Source of the DNA: a virus
Direction: 5' to 3' (one strand)
DNA length: 31,722 bases
Virus record (IMG/VR): IMGVR_UViG_3300025154_000299
Location: 1-31,722 of that record
Below the pieces are notes generated by a model. It was not told the origin of the DNA. It did no database searches and was given only the letters and a program-made list of their open reading frames with translations. Each line of letters begins with the position of its first letter. Position 1 is the stretch's first letter. Below are positions 1-8,740 of the stretch, in pieces. Made by a program: the position numbers and the translations under genes.

Positions 1-558
1 CCTACGACCACCTCTCGTAGAATCACGCATTTGGACAACATCGTATTTTGACCCATTGTAAAATATTAATTTAGTATAATCTTTATTTTCTACAAATGTT
101 TTAACTTCTTTTTTTAAAAGAGGATAATGTTCAAATATATCATTTATATTATCTGCTGTTATTTTTGCAGCTTGTTCTTTACCTACTGCACATGTAAAAA
201 GTTTAGTTTTTTCATACATTATACATTTTAAAATAAATGCTAAATTTTGAAGATAACTCTTAGAAGTTCCCCTTGTTGCTGTTAAAAATACTTTTCTATA
301 TCTCATCATTATTCTTAAATATATTCTTTGATAATAATATAATTGTATTTTAGAATCAGGGGGAGAAATAAAATCAAGAAATTTATCTGGATACCATCTA
401 AAATAACTACATAATTCTCTCCATTGCTCTTTAACACCTTCAAAACTTTTTATTTGTAAATTATTAATATTATTAGTTTCAATATTTTGTGGATTTAAAA
501 ATGTGTCACTATCTTTAATACTCCTACTTTTTTTACTAAAATTATTCTGAGATGCCAT
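1..558 (-). CDS. Terminase large subunit, N-terminal 186 residues (runs off the left edge)
   Basis: The frame opens at ATG 558 and stays open to base 1, so the C-terminal nuclease half lies outside the window. The visible part is the ATPase side of a phage DNA-packaging motor, which pumps genome DNA into the prohead. A degenerate Walker A (ATRGTSKS, residues 94-101) follows a helix-rich stretch with YYYQRIYLR, and a later STRGGRR motif (residues 180-186) is typical of terminase ATPase domains. The start overlaps the end of the upstream gene by 17 bases, suggesting translational coupling in one late operon. The Walker A lacks the usual second glycine before lysine (TSKS), a variation common in large terminases. 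I am confident in the family, less in the subfamily. Confidence 0.85.
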   Translation of the reverse strand, partial: MASQNNFSKKSRSIKDSDTFLNPQNIETNNINNLQIKSFEGVKEQWRELCSYFRWYPDKFLDFISPPDSKIQLYYYQRIYLRIMMRYRKVFLTATRGTSKSYLQNLAFILKCIMYEKTKLFTCAVGKEQAAKITADNINDIFEHYPLLKKEVKTFVENKDYTKLIFYNGSKYDVVQMRDSTRGGRR

Positions 559-1528
559 TATCATCATCTCCAATTATATCATCTGCATCAACTTCAATAT
601 CATTTATTATAATTACATTCTCTGTGTCAATTTCATCTAATTCTAATTTAGGAGTATCTAATGGTGGAGACATCATTTTTTCTGCTTTATTAAGTTTTAA
701 AGTAAAATTTTCTATATGCATTATTGTTTTATCAACTATATCTTGACTAATACCTTTTATTTTTCTATAATGTTCCCAAGGTGGGATAAAACCATCTTTT
801 TCAACTTCTGAATATATAGTGCAGAAATTTCTAATGCCACCTGTTTTATCTGCTTCTGTTTTATCCATTGCACGAAATTTAGAATCTGCCATATATTTAG
901 AAAATAAATCACCTAATTTTTTAGCTTCATCATAATTTCCTTCTTCTAATTCTTTATCCATTTTTAAAGAAATAATTGCAAGTTTTTTTAAATATATCAT
1001 ATCTTGTGTTGTTTCAATACTATTTGTTCTTTGCATATCATTGTAAAACTGTTCTAATTCATAATAATCTTCTGGTTCATATTTATTTCCCCATTTTAAT
1101 ACCATCTCATTAGTAACATCAAAATTATTAGTAATTATAATTGCTTGATCCATATTTAATTTTACTGGATTAATACTTTCTGGTTTAAATTTACTATCTT
1201 TCCAAGTTCCTTTTTTAAATTCATTCATTTTTGAATTAGCGATTCTAATATATATACTCCAAGGATCATCTGGTGCTTTTTCTTTTGCTGATCTGTAATA
1301 TGAGTATATAAAAGGAATGTCTAATAATTGTAAAATTTTATATATTGTTTCCATGTTATTATAATCAATCATTGATCTAACACAAACTTTACATATATTT
1401 AATTTTCCATCTACTGATAATACTGAATTTGTATTATAGTATTGAGTCATTGCCAATTCTCTTTTACAGTTATCACATATTTTTTTAATTTGTGACTTTA
1501 CTATTAATTCATTTTTTTTCTTTGGCAT
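542..1528 (-). CDS. Zinc-ribbon protein next to terminase; candidate small terminase subunit
   Basis: This 328-residue protein is directly upstream of the terminase large subunit and overlaps it, the usual place of the DNA-recognition small subunit. AAGGAG lies 9 bases before the ATG. Near the N terminus is a Cys4 knuckle: CDNC at 18-21 and CKVC at 46-49, separated by a 24-residue loop with a DG pair. The rest is helical and charged with an acidic tail rich in Asp, Ile and Glu (about 290-328). The knuckle has the same pattern as the repeated knuckles of the neighbouring HNH endonuclease. No catalytic motif is visible. The small-terminase role is inferred from position and size only; it could also be a terminase accessory protein. 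Confidence 0.55.
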   Translation of the reverse strand: MPKKKNELIVKSQIKKICDNCKRELAMTQYYNTNSVLSVDGKLNICKVCVRSMIDYNNMETIYKILQLLDIPFIYSYYRSAKEKAPDDPWSIYIRIANSKMNEFKKGTWKDSKFKPESINPVKLNMDQAIIITNNFDVTNEMVLKWGNKYEPEDYYELEQFYNDMQRTNSIETTQDMIYLKKLAIISLKMDKELEEGNYDEAKKLGDLFSKYMADSKFRAMDKTEADKTGGIRNFCTIYSEVEKDGFIPPWEHYRKIKGISQDIVDKTIMHIENFTLKLNKAEKMMSPPLDTPKLELDEIDTENVIIINDIEVDADDIIGDDDNGISE

Positions 1529-1541
1529 AAAGCCACACTCC

Positions 1542-3245
1542 TTAAATAACTAATTTTAAAACATTGCAATATTTATATTTATCATTTAATAATTCATCAA
1601 ATTCAAAATTATAATATCTTTTTGCAAATTCATTGAATTGATCTGGTGTATTATTTAAATAACCATATGTATCATGAAATAATTTGTGCAAATCCTTACA
1701 TAAACAAACGCCGTATCCATGATAATCATGTAATTCAATTAATATTGTTTTTATTTTATTAAATTCTTCTTCTAAATAATCATTTACTTTATTTCTAAAA
1801 TCTAATCTTAATATTTCAAATACTTCATTTACAATATCTTTAAAAGGATATAAATGATGTACATTATCAAATTCACCATTAGTTAAAACACACTTATAAT
1901 TGCATGACTTCATACTATTTTGTTGCCATTCTTTTATTTCACTTCTTAATTCAAAATATAATTGTGTTATTCCACCTCTCCAATTAGGATTGTCTTTACC
2001 TTTTAATGGATTGACATATCTAGGATTTTTATCTCCCGCCCAATTGCCTTTCATGCGTTCACTTAACATATTTCTTTGTTTTTCACTTCTTTTCTTACCT
2101 AACCACCAACCATTATTTTCTTTATAATACCTTTTTATAGATATCTTGAATTTATCTATTGTTTCTGATGACTTTGGTACACCATAAAAGGGAGAATTCT
2201 CTCCAGACATTTTATTAGACCTTTGTTCATTAGCTCTTTTGACAGTATTTTCATTCTTATAAGAAACACCTAAATTATATGCTTTATCCCATAATTGTTT
2301 AGTAGTCATATCTGGATAATATTTTTCAACTAATTCTTCACAAGTGTAATTTGGATATACTGATATAAAAAATTCTTCCTCTTCTTTAGACCACCATTGT
2401 TTAGGAATATATCCATCTTCCATGAAATGTCCATCTTGACCACACTCACGACAGACATTCCGTAATCCGTTTTTACACATTTTATCTGGTGGAAAATATT
2501 TTATATCTATTGGTAATTCTCTATTACATTTAATACAAAATTTATAACCTTCTTTTGGAATATGAATTAACTTATCTGTAAATGATTTACCCTCACATTC
2601 CTTGCAATTATTGACAAAACCATCTTTTGTATTATTTCTTTTATAAAAATGATCTATATCAGCAGGTAATTTTCTTTCACATTTTTTACATATTTTATAT
2701 CCATCATTCTCCAAATATAAATCATTATTTACTTTATTATTTTCTTTCTTTTCTTTTTTATTTTGTTTATTATCTTTTTGTATACCAAATATTTTTTTAT
2801 TACTGGCACATTCTTTACATTGACATGTCAATCCATCAGGTCTACTTGTACTTTTATAAAAATAATCCAAAGTTTTAGGAAACTCTCTTTTGCATTTACT
2901 GCAAGTTTTTAACTCAGAATTAAATTTTTCTTCCCATTGATATTTATTTAATTCAGATTTGTAATCACCAATACAATCAATACAAAAATCTTTATTTAAA
3001 GTATTTTCTTTTCTTGTATAATCACAATATGGTATTTGTTTTCTAGTTCCACAATAATCACATTTATATTCAACCATTATATTAGATGATTTTTGCAAGT
3101 CTTTAACTTTTACGATAATAGTAGTACCTTTACGAACCACATATTTACCATTTATTTTTACTCTTGGTATTTCATAATATAAGTCTTCATAGTATTTTAC
3201 ATTTGACGGATGTAATTTTACTTCTACTTCTTCACTAATTAACAT
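1542..3245 (-). CDS. HNH homing endonuclease with four Cys4 zinc knuckles and NUMOD3-like repeats
   Basis: A free-standing homing endonuclease of 567 residues. I chose ATG 3245 because GGAGG lies exactly 9 bases upstream; a TTG at 3254 abuts the site too closely. The N-terminal half carries four Cys4 knuckles. One starts at CDYC, and three are closely related repeats of the form CxKC-R-x-LP then YF or FY, DG or NG, and CxxC (CSKCKREFP, CKKCERKLPADI, CIKCNRELPIDI). The middle has NUMOD3-like DNA-binding motifs (GKKRSEKQRNMLSERMKG and NPNWRGG). The C terminus has a zinc-type HNH core: CVLTNGEFDNVHHLYPF and later CKDLHKLFHDTYG. It sits just upstream of the terminase genes, a frequent site for phage HNH elements. 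It probably cuts a sequence in or near a terminase gene of related phages lacking it. Confidence 0.85.
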   Translation of the reverse strand: MLISEEVEVKLHPSNVKYYEDLYYEIPRVKINGKYVVRKGTTIIVKVKDLQKSSNIMVEYKCDYCGTRKQIPYCDYTRKENTLNKDFCIDCIGDYKSELNKYQWEEKFNSELKTCSKCKREFPKTLDYFYKSTSRPDGLTCQCKECASNKKIFGIQKDNKQNKKEKKENNKVNNDLYLENDGYKICKKCERKLPADIDHFYKRNNTKDGFVNNCKECEGKSFTDKLIHIPKEGYKFCIKCNRELPIDIKYFPPDKMCKNGLRNVCRECGQDGHFMEDGYIPKQWWSKEEEEFFISVYPNYTCEELVEKYYPDMTTKQLWDKAYNLGVSYKNENTVKRANEQRSNKMSGENSPFYGVPKSSETIDKFKISIKRYYKENNGWWLGKKRSEKQRNMLSERMKGNWAGDKNPRYVNPLKGKDNPNWRGGITQLYFELRSEIKEWQQNSMKSCNYKCVLTNGEFDNVHHLYPFKDIVNEVFEILRLDFRNKVNDYLEEEFNKIKTILIELHDYHGYGVCLCKDLHKLFHDTYGYLNNTPDQFNEFAKRYYNFEFDELLNDKYKYCNVLKLVI

Positions 3246-3276
3246 CTCAATCAACCTCCATGCAATTATTTTATAA

Positions 3277-3366
3277 TTCTCTATGCATTATTTATTAAAT
3301 AAAAATAAAAAAGAAGTTAGGTTGCATAGAGAAGGGTAGCTACTCCCTTTAATCACCTAACTTCTT
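3277..3366 (-). terminator. Hairpin plus T-run with a second interlocking inverted repeat
   Basis: On the minus strand a 12-bp perfect stem (3311-3322 with 3355-3366, AGAAGTTAGGT core) is followed by a run of Ts, a good intrinsic terminator for the gene at 3524-4180. Its loop holds a small AAGGG/CCCTT hairpin (3332-3336 with 3345-3349). An 11-base segment in the loop (3323-3333, TGCATAGAGAA) is perfectly complementary to 3277-3287, downstream of the T-run. The two pairings interlock, so a pseudoknot or a switch between two folds is possible. The leader of the HNH gene begins here. Confidence 0.7.
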
Positions 3367-3469
3367 AAAACAAACAATATTATTTTTATAATCTCTAAAC
3401 TAACTTAAATCCAAAAATTATCACTAATTCTTACATTCATACATATTTCATTTACACCTTAAAACATAA

Positions 3470-3500
3470 TAAAATCCACCTCAAATAAATAGAAGTGGAC
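3470..3500 (-). terminator. Intrinsic terminator after the gene at 3524-4180
   Basis: The minus strand shows an 8-bp stem (3475-3482 with 3492-3499, TCCACTTC / GAGGTGGA with one G-T pair), followed by TTTTATTAT. It lies 24 bases past the stop codon. Confidence 0.65.
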
Positions 3501-3523
3501 TCAATATATCTTAATCTATAAAT

Positions 3524-4180
3524 TTATGGTCTAATTTCATTATCAACAATATATTTATATTTCTTATACTCAATATCTGTTCTCCAAACCTTATGATTCC
3601 TAATCTGCCCATCATGATTCTGTTCCCATACTGCAATCTCAGTAATAAATTTTGATTCAGATTTTGGTTCATTCCATAATTTTGTTAATATCTCAAATAC
3701 TTCACTTGTATTTTTATATGTATTATCATCTTTTTTAATATTTTCATTAAATAAATTAAGAATATCTTCTAATTTATTTAATTGATTATTTGTATTTTCC
3801 ACACCATATTCAGAATACATTAATTGCCAATCATACTTTTTAATTAAATCTAATGTTTCTCTAAGTGCTTTTAGTGCAACGATACAGTTTTGTATATCAT
3901 GTTTTGATCTAAATATACTTATTTTATTATTCAAATGTTTTGCTTCTTGTTTTAGATTATTAACAATTCCATCATAGAAATTATCATTAATTTTATATAC
4001 TAACTCACATGTTTTATATTTTAAATTTTCATCAATAGATATTGGAACCCCTTTATAATAACATATATCATCTTTCATAATTATATTTGGAAAATCTACT
4101 AAATCATTAAAAAATTTTTGATCACATATTATTTTTATTACATCTTTTAAATCTCTTTCTTTAAAATCACTCATATTCAT
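3524..4180 (-). CDS. Unknown phage protein of 218 residues
   Basis: I do not recognise this gene. ATG 4180 is preceded by GGAGG at 8 bases, better than the upstream in-frame ATG at 4240, which has no ribosome binding site. The protein is mixed charged and helical, without a signal peptide or membrane segment. The C terminus contains AVWEQNHDGQIRNHKVWR, a polar, tryptophan-containing stretch that could be a small binding domain. It is a single-gene unit: hairpin terminators lie on both sides (3470-3500 and 4243-4272), with a short leader of about 60 bases upstream. Its place beside packaging genes gives only weak context. Confidence 0.6.
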   Translation of the reverse strand: MNMSDFKERDLKDVIKIICDQKFFNDLVDFPNIIMKDDICYYKGVPISIDENLKYKTCELVYKINDNFYDGIVNNLKQEAKHLNNKISIFRSKHDIQNCIVALKALRETLDLIKKYDWQLMYSEYGVENTNNQLNKLEDILNLFNENIKKDDNTYKNTSEVFEILTKLWNEPKSESKFITEIAVWEQNHDGQIRNHKVWRTDIEYKKYKYIVDNEIRP

Positions 4181-4242
4181 AATTATTCCTCCACAATGGT
4201 AGGTCATTACCCATATATTTATGCATTTTTTAATGCACAATA

Positions 4243-4272
4243 AAATTCGCTAGTTTAATTATTAGCGAATTT
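4243..4272 (-). terminator. Hairpin terminator after the gene at 4294-4950
   Basis: A perfect 10-bp stem (AAATTCGCTA at 4243-4252 with TAGCGAATTT at 4263-4272) lies 22 bases beyond the stop codon and is followed on the minus strand by TTTATTGT. A second small hairpin (TGCATT/AATGCA, about 4222-4237) comes right after it. Confidence 0.6.
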
Positions 4273-4293
4273 AATCTACATTAATATAATTTA

Positions 4294-4950
4294 TCACTCA
4301 TTGCACATCATAATATAATCCTTATGATTTTGCCATCCAACATTCTTGCCCTTGACATACAAATCACCAAGTAAACCGAATATACAATCTGGACAACCAT
4401 CTTTTTTTAAAACTTCTTCTGTGAAACTAGCAATTATCTTTAACCCCTCTAATTCTTCAGAACTAATTTGATTTTCACATTCAGTATCATCACAATCAAT
4501 ACATTCTTCAGAGATTCCACAATCCATTTCATCATCTATATAAATATCATTATCCTCACAAAATTCTTCTTCATTTGCTTCTAAAACAATATCTGCAAAC
4601 TCATCCATCAAACATTTAATCTCTTCAAAAGAACCACCAGTATTCTGAATCTTTTCTGCAAAAATATCTAATAATTCATCATATGCTACTTCTTGTTCAT
4701 CTTCATACTCATTACCACATTCTCCACAGCAACCTTCACAAATACAATCATTATATTCACATTCAGTTTCAGTTTCACATTCATCATACTCATAAGGATT
4801 TCCTTTTAATTTCTTATCCTCAATATCCTTTTCTCTTTCTAGATGAAAATAATACAAATCACCATCAACACTCTCGCCATTAATATAAAACTCTTCTAAA
4901 AACTTACCAGTTTTAGAATCATATAGGCTTTCAGATTTAAATAAATTCAT
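4294..4950 (-). CDS. Acidic cysteine-rich protein, unknown function
   Basis: A 218-residue protein that I do not recognise. It is strikingly acidic and carries a dense cysteine cluster in the N-terminal third (CETETECEYNDCICEGCCGE, about residues 53-72), with further scattered cysteines (CGNE, CIDCDDTEC) and a C-terminal CPDC. This suggests metal binding, but the spacing is not that of a standard zinc ribbon or ferredoxin, so I do not name a cofactor. There is no signal peptide or membrane segment. AAAGGAG lies 12 bases before the ATG. It is followed by its own terminator and lies between the ClpP-like protease gene and the unknown gene at 3524. Confidence 0.6.
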   Translation of the reverse strand: MNLFKSESLYDSKTGKFLEEFYINGESVDGDLYYFHLEREKDIEDKKLKGNPYEYDECETETECEYNDCICEGCCGECGNEYEDEQEVAYDELLDIFAEKIQNTGGSFEEIKCLMDEFADIVLEANEEEFCEDNDIYIDDEMDCGISEECIDCDDTECENQISSEELEGLKIIASFTEEVLKKDGCPDCIFGLLGDLYVKGKNVGWQNHKDYIMMCNE

Positions 4951-5030
4951 AGTTAATTTAATCTCCTTTAATATGTAAATTTATTTTTATATTAAATTTT
5001 GTTATATTAGTAATTTATATTTTGATTATA

Positions 5031-5645
5031 TTAAATAATCTCATTAACTAATCCATATTTCAACATTTCTTCACTCGTCATATACCATTCATGTCTTGAC
5101 ATCTTTTCATATTCATCTTCTGTAATTTTACTATTGCACAACATAAAATCTTTTATCTTTTTTTCATATTTAGTAGTAAAATTATAATAATCTTTTATTT
5201 GTGAAACTGTCCCTTGTAAATAATCAGAACCTCCATGAATCAAAGCAGTAGTGAATGGATAGCATTTTACATTTACATTAGGATTACTATAAGCAGACAT
5301 TAATAAAAGACTACCCATTGAATATGCATACGCCAAAACTGTAATTGTTGTTTTTGTTTTAAGTCTAGATATTATATCACAAAGTACCAATCCATTATAA
5401 ACTTGTCCACCAAGAGTATTGAGTAAAATATTTATTTCTTTACCTATTCCGTCATTATCCATTTCTAATAATGGTAACACAGCATATTCTATAATAGATT
5501 CATCAATTTGTTCATTAATAACTATTGTTCTTTTTTCTAAATGCCTAAAATATTGATAAAAAATAGGATTAGAAGTTTCTTTTAATTGTTCTACTAATTG
5601 ATTAATATCAATACTTCCTATTTCAGTAGCCATATGAATACACAT
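5031..5645 (-). CDS. ClpP-like serine protease
   Basis: A 204-residue ClpP-fold peptidase, close to the normal length of ClpP. NTLGGQVYNGL (about 76-86) matches the ClpP loop that stabilises the oxyanion. The nucleophile is Ser109 in AYSMGSLLLMSA, and the general base is His137 in ALIHGG. At the position of the third catalytic residue, normally Asp in an RDxxM motif, the sequence reads RHEWYM, so Glu or His seems to replace it. GAAAGG lies 5 bases before ATG 5645; an ATG at 5633 is an alternative. Phage ClpP-like enzymes near packaging genes often act as prohead proteases, but no portal or capsid gene is visible here. It could instead work with host Clp ATPases. Confidence 0.85.
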   Translation of the reverse strand: MCIHMATEIGSIDINQLVEQLKETSNPIFYQYFRHLEKRTIVINEQIDESIIEYAVLPLLEMDNDGIGKEINILLNTLGGQVYNGLVLCDIISRLKTKTTITVLAYAYSMGSLLLMSAYSNPNVNVKCYPFTTALIHGGSDYLQGTVSQIKDYYNFTTKYEKKIKDFMLCNSKITEDEYEKMSRHEWYMTSEEMLKYGLVNEII

Positions 5646-5665
5646 TTAATCCTTTCAATATAAAT

Positions 5666-7033
5666 TTACTTAATAATCGTATTAATCACATCTGTAATAC
5701 CTAAATCATCATTAATAATAAAACTCTGATTTTTCTTTTCTGTTTGTAAATATCCCATATCATTACTCCATCTAGACCAACCTGACACTGTTGGTAATCT
5801 TATAATTTCTAAATATCCTTGTTTTTCATAGATCATAGACGAATGAAGATGTGCTAACATGCAAATTATATGTTCTGATTGACTCCACATATCTTTTGCT
5901 TCCGTAGTTATAATCTTCAATGCATCTTTAATTTTCATATCATGAGATAAACATAATAATGTTTTACCTATTCTACAATATTTACGAGGTAAGGGAGAAG
6001 AATCAATTTTAATATTATCATCATTTTTATACCAAGCATTTATTGTTTGCATTATCCCAAACATAGTATGTAAATCATGGTTAGATGGTACATATTGAAC
6101 ATCTACAGGTGCAATTTCTGACAACATATCAATTCCATTAATAACTAATTGAGTTGCTTTTACAACAGTAGTAAACCATAATGCAGAATTATCTTGTGGA
6201 GTTAAACGAGTTGTAGTTCCTGATAAATTATCAAAATTCACAAAATCATTTCCGATCACAAATACTACTTTTTCAAATTTTCTATGTTTTACTCTATTTA
6301 TAATATCATTTAAAGTATAATAATAAATTTGTTCTGCAATTTCTAAATTATATTCATTACCAGTTGAATAATTATCCGATAATAAAGCATAATGGAAATC
6401 TGCGATAGGAACAACTAAAGTATCACCATTTTTTTCATATTGTTTTGATAAAATATTAGATTTATTTTTATATTCTGTTTTAATGTTAGCAAATAATTTA
6501 TTAATATCTTCAATGTTCCATTTATATTCTGTGACAGGCTTAACAGTAATCTTACTTGAATAAAGAACCATAATCCCGTCTCTCTTAGAGTAGGAATTCC
6601 ATATATTATTTCTAGCACTAATTAACTGGAAAACTTTAGAATCATAACCATGTGCTTTTAAAAGAAATTCTGTATCTTTCGCATCATTTTCTGACATTTG
6701 AATTAATTTACTACTAGTCTGTGTGTTATCCTTATTTAATTCAATAGTAGATTTTGAATTAAATAATTCACTTTCTAAATCTTTATTAATATTATTTTCA
6801 TTATTAACAATATCATTAATATTATGTATTTGCTTATCTATAATATCTTTTTTATATTCATCAATAATCATTTGTACTACAGTTATTGCTTTACGTGCAT
6901 GATCTGAAGATGCTTGCTTATTAAATAGTAATTCATATGTTTCCGATTTATCTATGTCATATAAATTCCTATTAGTTAATAATCTTTCAGCATAATCCAT
7001 AAAACTTTCTGTAGATTTTTTAATGTGCTCCAT
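5666..7033 (-). CDS. Calcineurin-like metallophosphoesterase
   Basis: A 455-residue phage phosphoesterase starting at ATG 7033, which has GAGG 6 bases upstream. The last 250 residues hold the five metal-binding motifs of the fold in order: ADFHYALL (about 211-218), VIGNDFVNFDN (about 259-269), PSNHDLHTMF (about 316-325), CLSHDM (about 361-366) and LAHLHSS (about 393-399). The N-terminal 200 residues are helical and Asn/Lys-rich with no motif I recognise. In other phages such proteins lie with DNA replication or nucleotide genes and cleave phosphodiesters or phosphomonoesters; the substrate cannot be read here. The gene lies between PhoH and ClpP genes in a closely spaced operon. Confidence 0.85.
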   Translation of the reverse strand: MEHIKKSTESFMDYAERLLTNRNLYDIDKSETYELLFNKQASSDHARKAITVVQMIIDEYKKDIIDKQIHNINDIVNNENNINKDLESELFNSKSTIELNKDNTQTSSKLIQMSENDAKDTEFLLKAHGYDSKVFQLISARNNIWNSYSKRDGIMVLYSSKITVKPVTEYKWNIEDINKLFANIKTEYKNKSNILSKQYEKNGDTLVVPIADFHYALLSDNYSTGNEYNLEIAEQIYYYTLNDIINRVKHRKFEKVVFVIGNDFVNFDNLSGTTTRLTPQDNSALWFTTVVKATQLVINGIDMLSEIAPVDVQYVPSNHDLHTMFGIMQTINAWYKNDDNIKIDSSPLPRKYCRIGKTLLCLSHDMKIKDALKIITTEAKDMWSQSEHIICMLAHLHSSMIYEKQGYLEIIRLPTVSGWSRWSNDMGYLQTEKKNQSFIINDDLGITDVINTIIK

Positions 7034-7046
7034 ATGATTCCTCAAT

Positions 7047-7083
7047 TCTAATAGGGTAGGGGAGAGGTATAAAAAATATACCT
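7047..7083 (-). promoter_or_regulatory. C-rich box and 7-bp hairpin in the leader of the phosphoesterase gene
   Basis: Just upstream of the ribosome binding site is a C-rich stretch on the minus strand (7047-7063, TCCCCTACCCTATTAGA). Next to it is a perfect hairpin AGGTATA (7065-7071) / TATACCT (7077-7083). There is no T-run after the stem, so it is more likely a leader structure than a terminator. An almost identical 17-base box occurs at 15870-15886. Confidence 0.35.
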
Positions 7084-7102
7084 TTATCGACCATTATTAT
7101 AT

Positions 7103-8371
7103 TTAATCCTTCCAATCCATTTCACTTACCATCTTACTAATTTCACTTCTATGATCTTCAATCATATTTACTTGTCCAGCAATATATTTGTCTTTAAAAT
7201 TATCACTAACAACAGATAAACCATTTCTATTTAAACAATATCTATTATCAATTTGAGAAGTAGAGCCATCTAATAATACAAATGTTCCTTCACCAATTCT
7301 AGAAATTAATCTTTCCATTTCAGAAGGAGTAAAATCTTGTGCTTCATTGATATATAAAATAGAATTTCTTAAACTTCTACCTTTAGCAAATTGAATAGGT
7401 AAAATTTCCAATCTATTATTTCTAAGTAAAATATCAGTTAAACTTGTTTCACCAGTTGAATCACAAAGCACTCCTAATAACGGTTCAGTTTTTTCCACAA
7501 TTCCACCTGGGATTGCAGGAAATTCTCTTCTATTTTTTGGAGGCGAATCACTTTTAACAAAATATAATTTATCAACTTTTTCTTTATCTAACATTTGTAA
7601 TGCCCAATGTATCATAAGAAAACTCTTACCAACACCATATCTTGAATCTGTTATTTTAACTTTTATATTATCATTTTGTAACATATGTATAAATGCTTTT
7701 TGATAAGTGTCTAAAGGAACAATCTTATTCACATATTTATTTGACAATGGTTTAATTTTAACTTCTTCAAAATACTTATTCCAAGTGAACAAATATTCAT
7801 CATTGGAAGTTGTATTATGTATAATTATATATTCATTAGGTTGAAAATTATATGAAAAATCATTAGGATTTTCAAGCAAATCAACATATTCTTGTTCAGT
7901 CAATGTTAATTTTCTGATTCCACTATATTTATCTATTTTATTATCTTCAAATTCAAACATTTCACAAGGTATATTAAATGCCTGTGCTTTAACAATTAAA
8001 TTATAATCATCTGAAATAAAAATAACTTCTTCATCATCACAATAAACATCAAATGCCATACTAAGAATAATATTATCATTCCCATGTTCTAAAAACATTC
8101 TTTTTGCAGATAAATTACTAGTAGTTATTATTTTTACATTATTAGAAGATTTAATATTTTTAATTGCTTTTCTTGCTTGATATGAAACTCTATCATCTTT
8201 TTTTAAATTATCTAATTCTTCTATAGATACAATAGATATATATACTTTTTGATAATCACTTAAATTAAATTTTGGATTGAGTAATATATTTGTATCTACA
8301 AAAATCTTTTTCATATTAGTATTGCTAATTTCTTCAATATTCAATTTTTTATTTTCATTATCATCTTTCAT
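7103..8371 (-). CDS. PIN-PhoH fusion protein (PhoH-type ATPase with N-terminal PIN nuclease domain)
   Basis: A 422-residue two-domain protein. ATG 8371 lies about 10 bases after AGAGG; the ATG at 8380 is too close. Residues about 20-135 form a PIN domain with acidic metal ligands in KIFVDTN, SIEELDNL and FISDD, the pattern of a metal-dependent RNase. Residues about 215-420 are the PhoH ATPase domain: Walker A DSRYGVGKS (about 242-250), KSDSPPKNRREFPAIPGG, then a Walker B-like ILYINEAQD and a sensor LLDGSTSQID. Standard PhoH proteins read DEAQ at Walker B; here Asn precedes the Glu. PIN-PhoH fusions are thought to unwind and cut RNA, so a role in phage RNA turnover is plausible. Confidence 0.88.
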   Translation of the reverse strand: MKDDNENKKLNIEEISNTNMKKIFVDTNILLNPKFNLSDYQKVYISIVSIEELDNLKKDDRVSYQARKAIKNIKSSNNVKIITTSNLSAKRMFLEHGNDNIILSMAFDVYCDDEEVIFISDDYNLIVKAQAFNIPCEMFEFEDNKIDKYSGIRKLTLTEQEYVDLLENPNDFSYNFQPNEYIIIHNTTSNDEYLFTWNKYFEEVKIKPLSNKYVNKIVPLDTYQKAFIHMLQNDNIKVKITDSRYGVGKSFLMIHWALQMLDKEKVDKLYFVKSDSPPKNRREFPAIPGGIVEKTEPLLGVLCDSTGETSLTDILLRNNRLEILPIQFAKGRSLRNSILYINEAQDFTPSEMERLISRIGEGTFVLLDGSTSQIDNRYCLNRNGLSVVSDNFKDKYIAGQVNMIEDHRSEISKMVSEMDWKD

Positions 8372-8461
8372 AAGATTCATTCCTCTCGGAAAATTTTTAT
8401 TGCTCTAATTTGCTATCATTAATATTAATACCGTACATATGTAAGTAAACACGTAACACGT

Positions 8462-8494
8462 AATAGGGAGAGTAGCTTCAATACTCTTCCTATT
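8462..8494. other. 13-bp imperfect hairpin after the small gene at 8498-8665
   Basis: AATAGGGAGAGTA (8462-8474) pairs with TACTCTTCCTATT (8482-8494), with a G-U pair on the plus strand or an A-C mismatch on the minus strand. No T-run follows on the minus strand. It lies between the small gene and the PhoH gene, with a leader of about 90 bases before PhoH that contains two ACGTGTT direct repeats. Confidence 0.4.
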
Positions 8495-8497
8495 TAA

Positions 8498-8665
8498 TTA
8501 AATACCTTTTGCTTTTTCTGCCATCCAATCAGGTACAAAAATTTTCTTTCTTCTTGATTTTTTCTTACGTCCTACAAGTGAACAGTCAGGATACTTTCCC
8601 CTTTCCATTTTTAAAATGTTATTCTTAACTAACCATTCTTTTTGTGTTCTAGAAATCTGTTGCAA
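8498..8665 (-). CDS. Small basic protein of 55 residues, probable TTG start
   Basis: This frame has no ATG near its start, so it is easily missed. It begins at TTG 8665, 12 bases after AAAAGGAG, and an in-frame stop lies just upstream, so no longer form exists. The N-terminal half (QQISRTQKEWLVKNNIL) reads like a helix-turn-helix. The middle is strongly basic (GRKKKSRRKKIFVP) and the end is VPDWMAEKAKGI. A small nucleic acid binding protein is likely; the function is unknown. It lies between tandem terminators upstream and a hairpin downstream. Confidence is moderate because of its small size and the weak start. Confidence 0.5.
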   Translation of the reverse strand: MQQISRTQKEWLVKNNILKMERGKYPDCSLVGRKKKSRRKKIFVPDWMAEKAKGI

Positions 8666-8740
8666 TGTTCGTTGATTCTCCTTTTATGTTTTAGTTTATT
8701 TTGTTTTTGATTTTATATTTTAATTAAGATTTTTAATTGA

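Noticed and set aside
3277-3366. HEARO/IscB-type guide RNA upstream of the HNH gene
   Set aside because: The HNH protein has NUMOD3 and zinc knuckles, not the IscB RuvC-HNH layout, and the structure is better explained as a terminator with a second stem.
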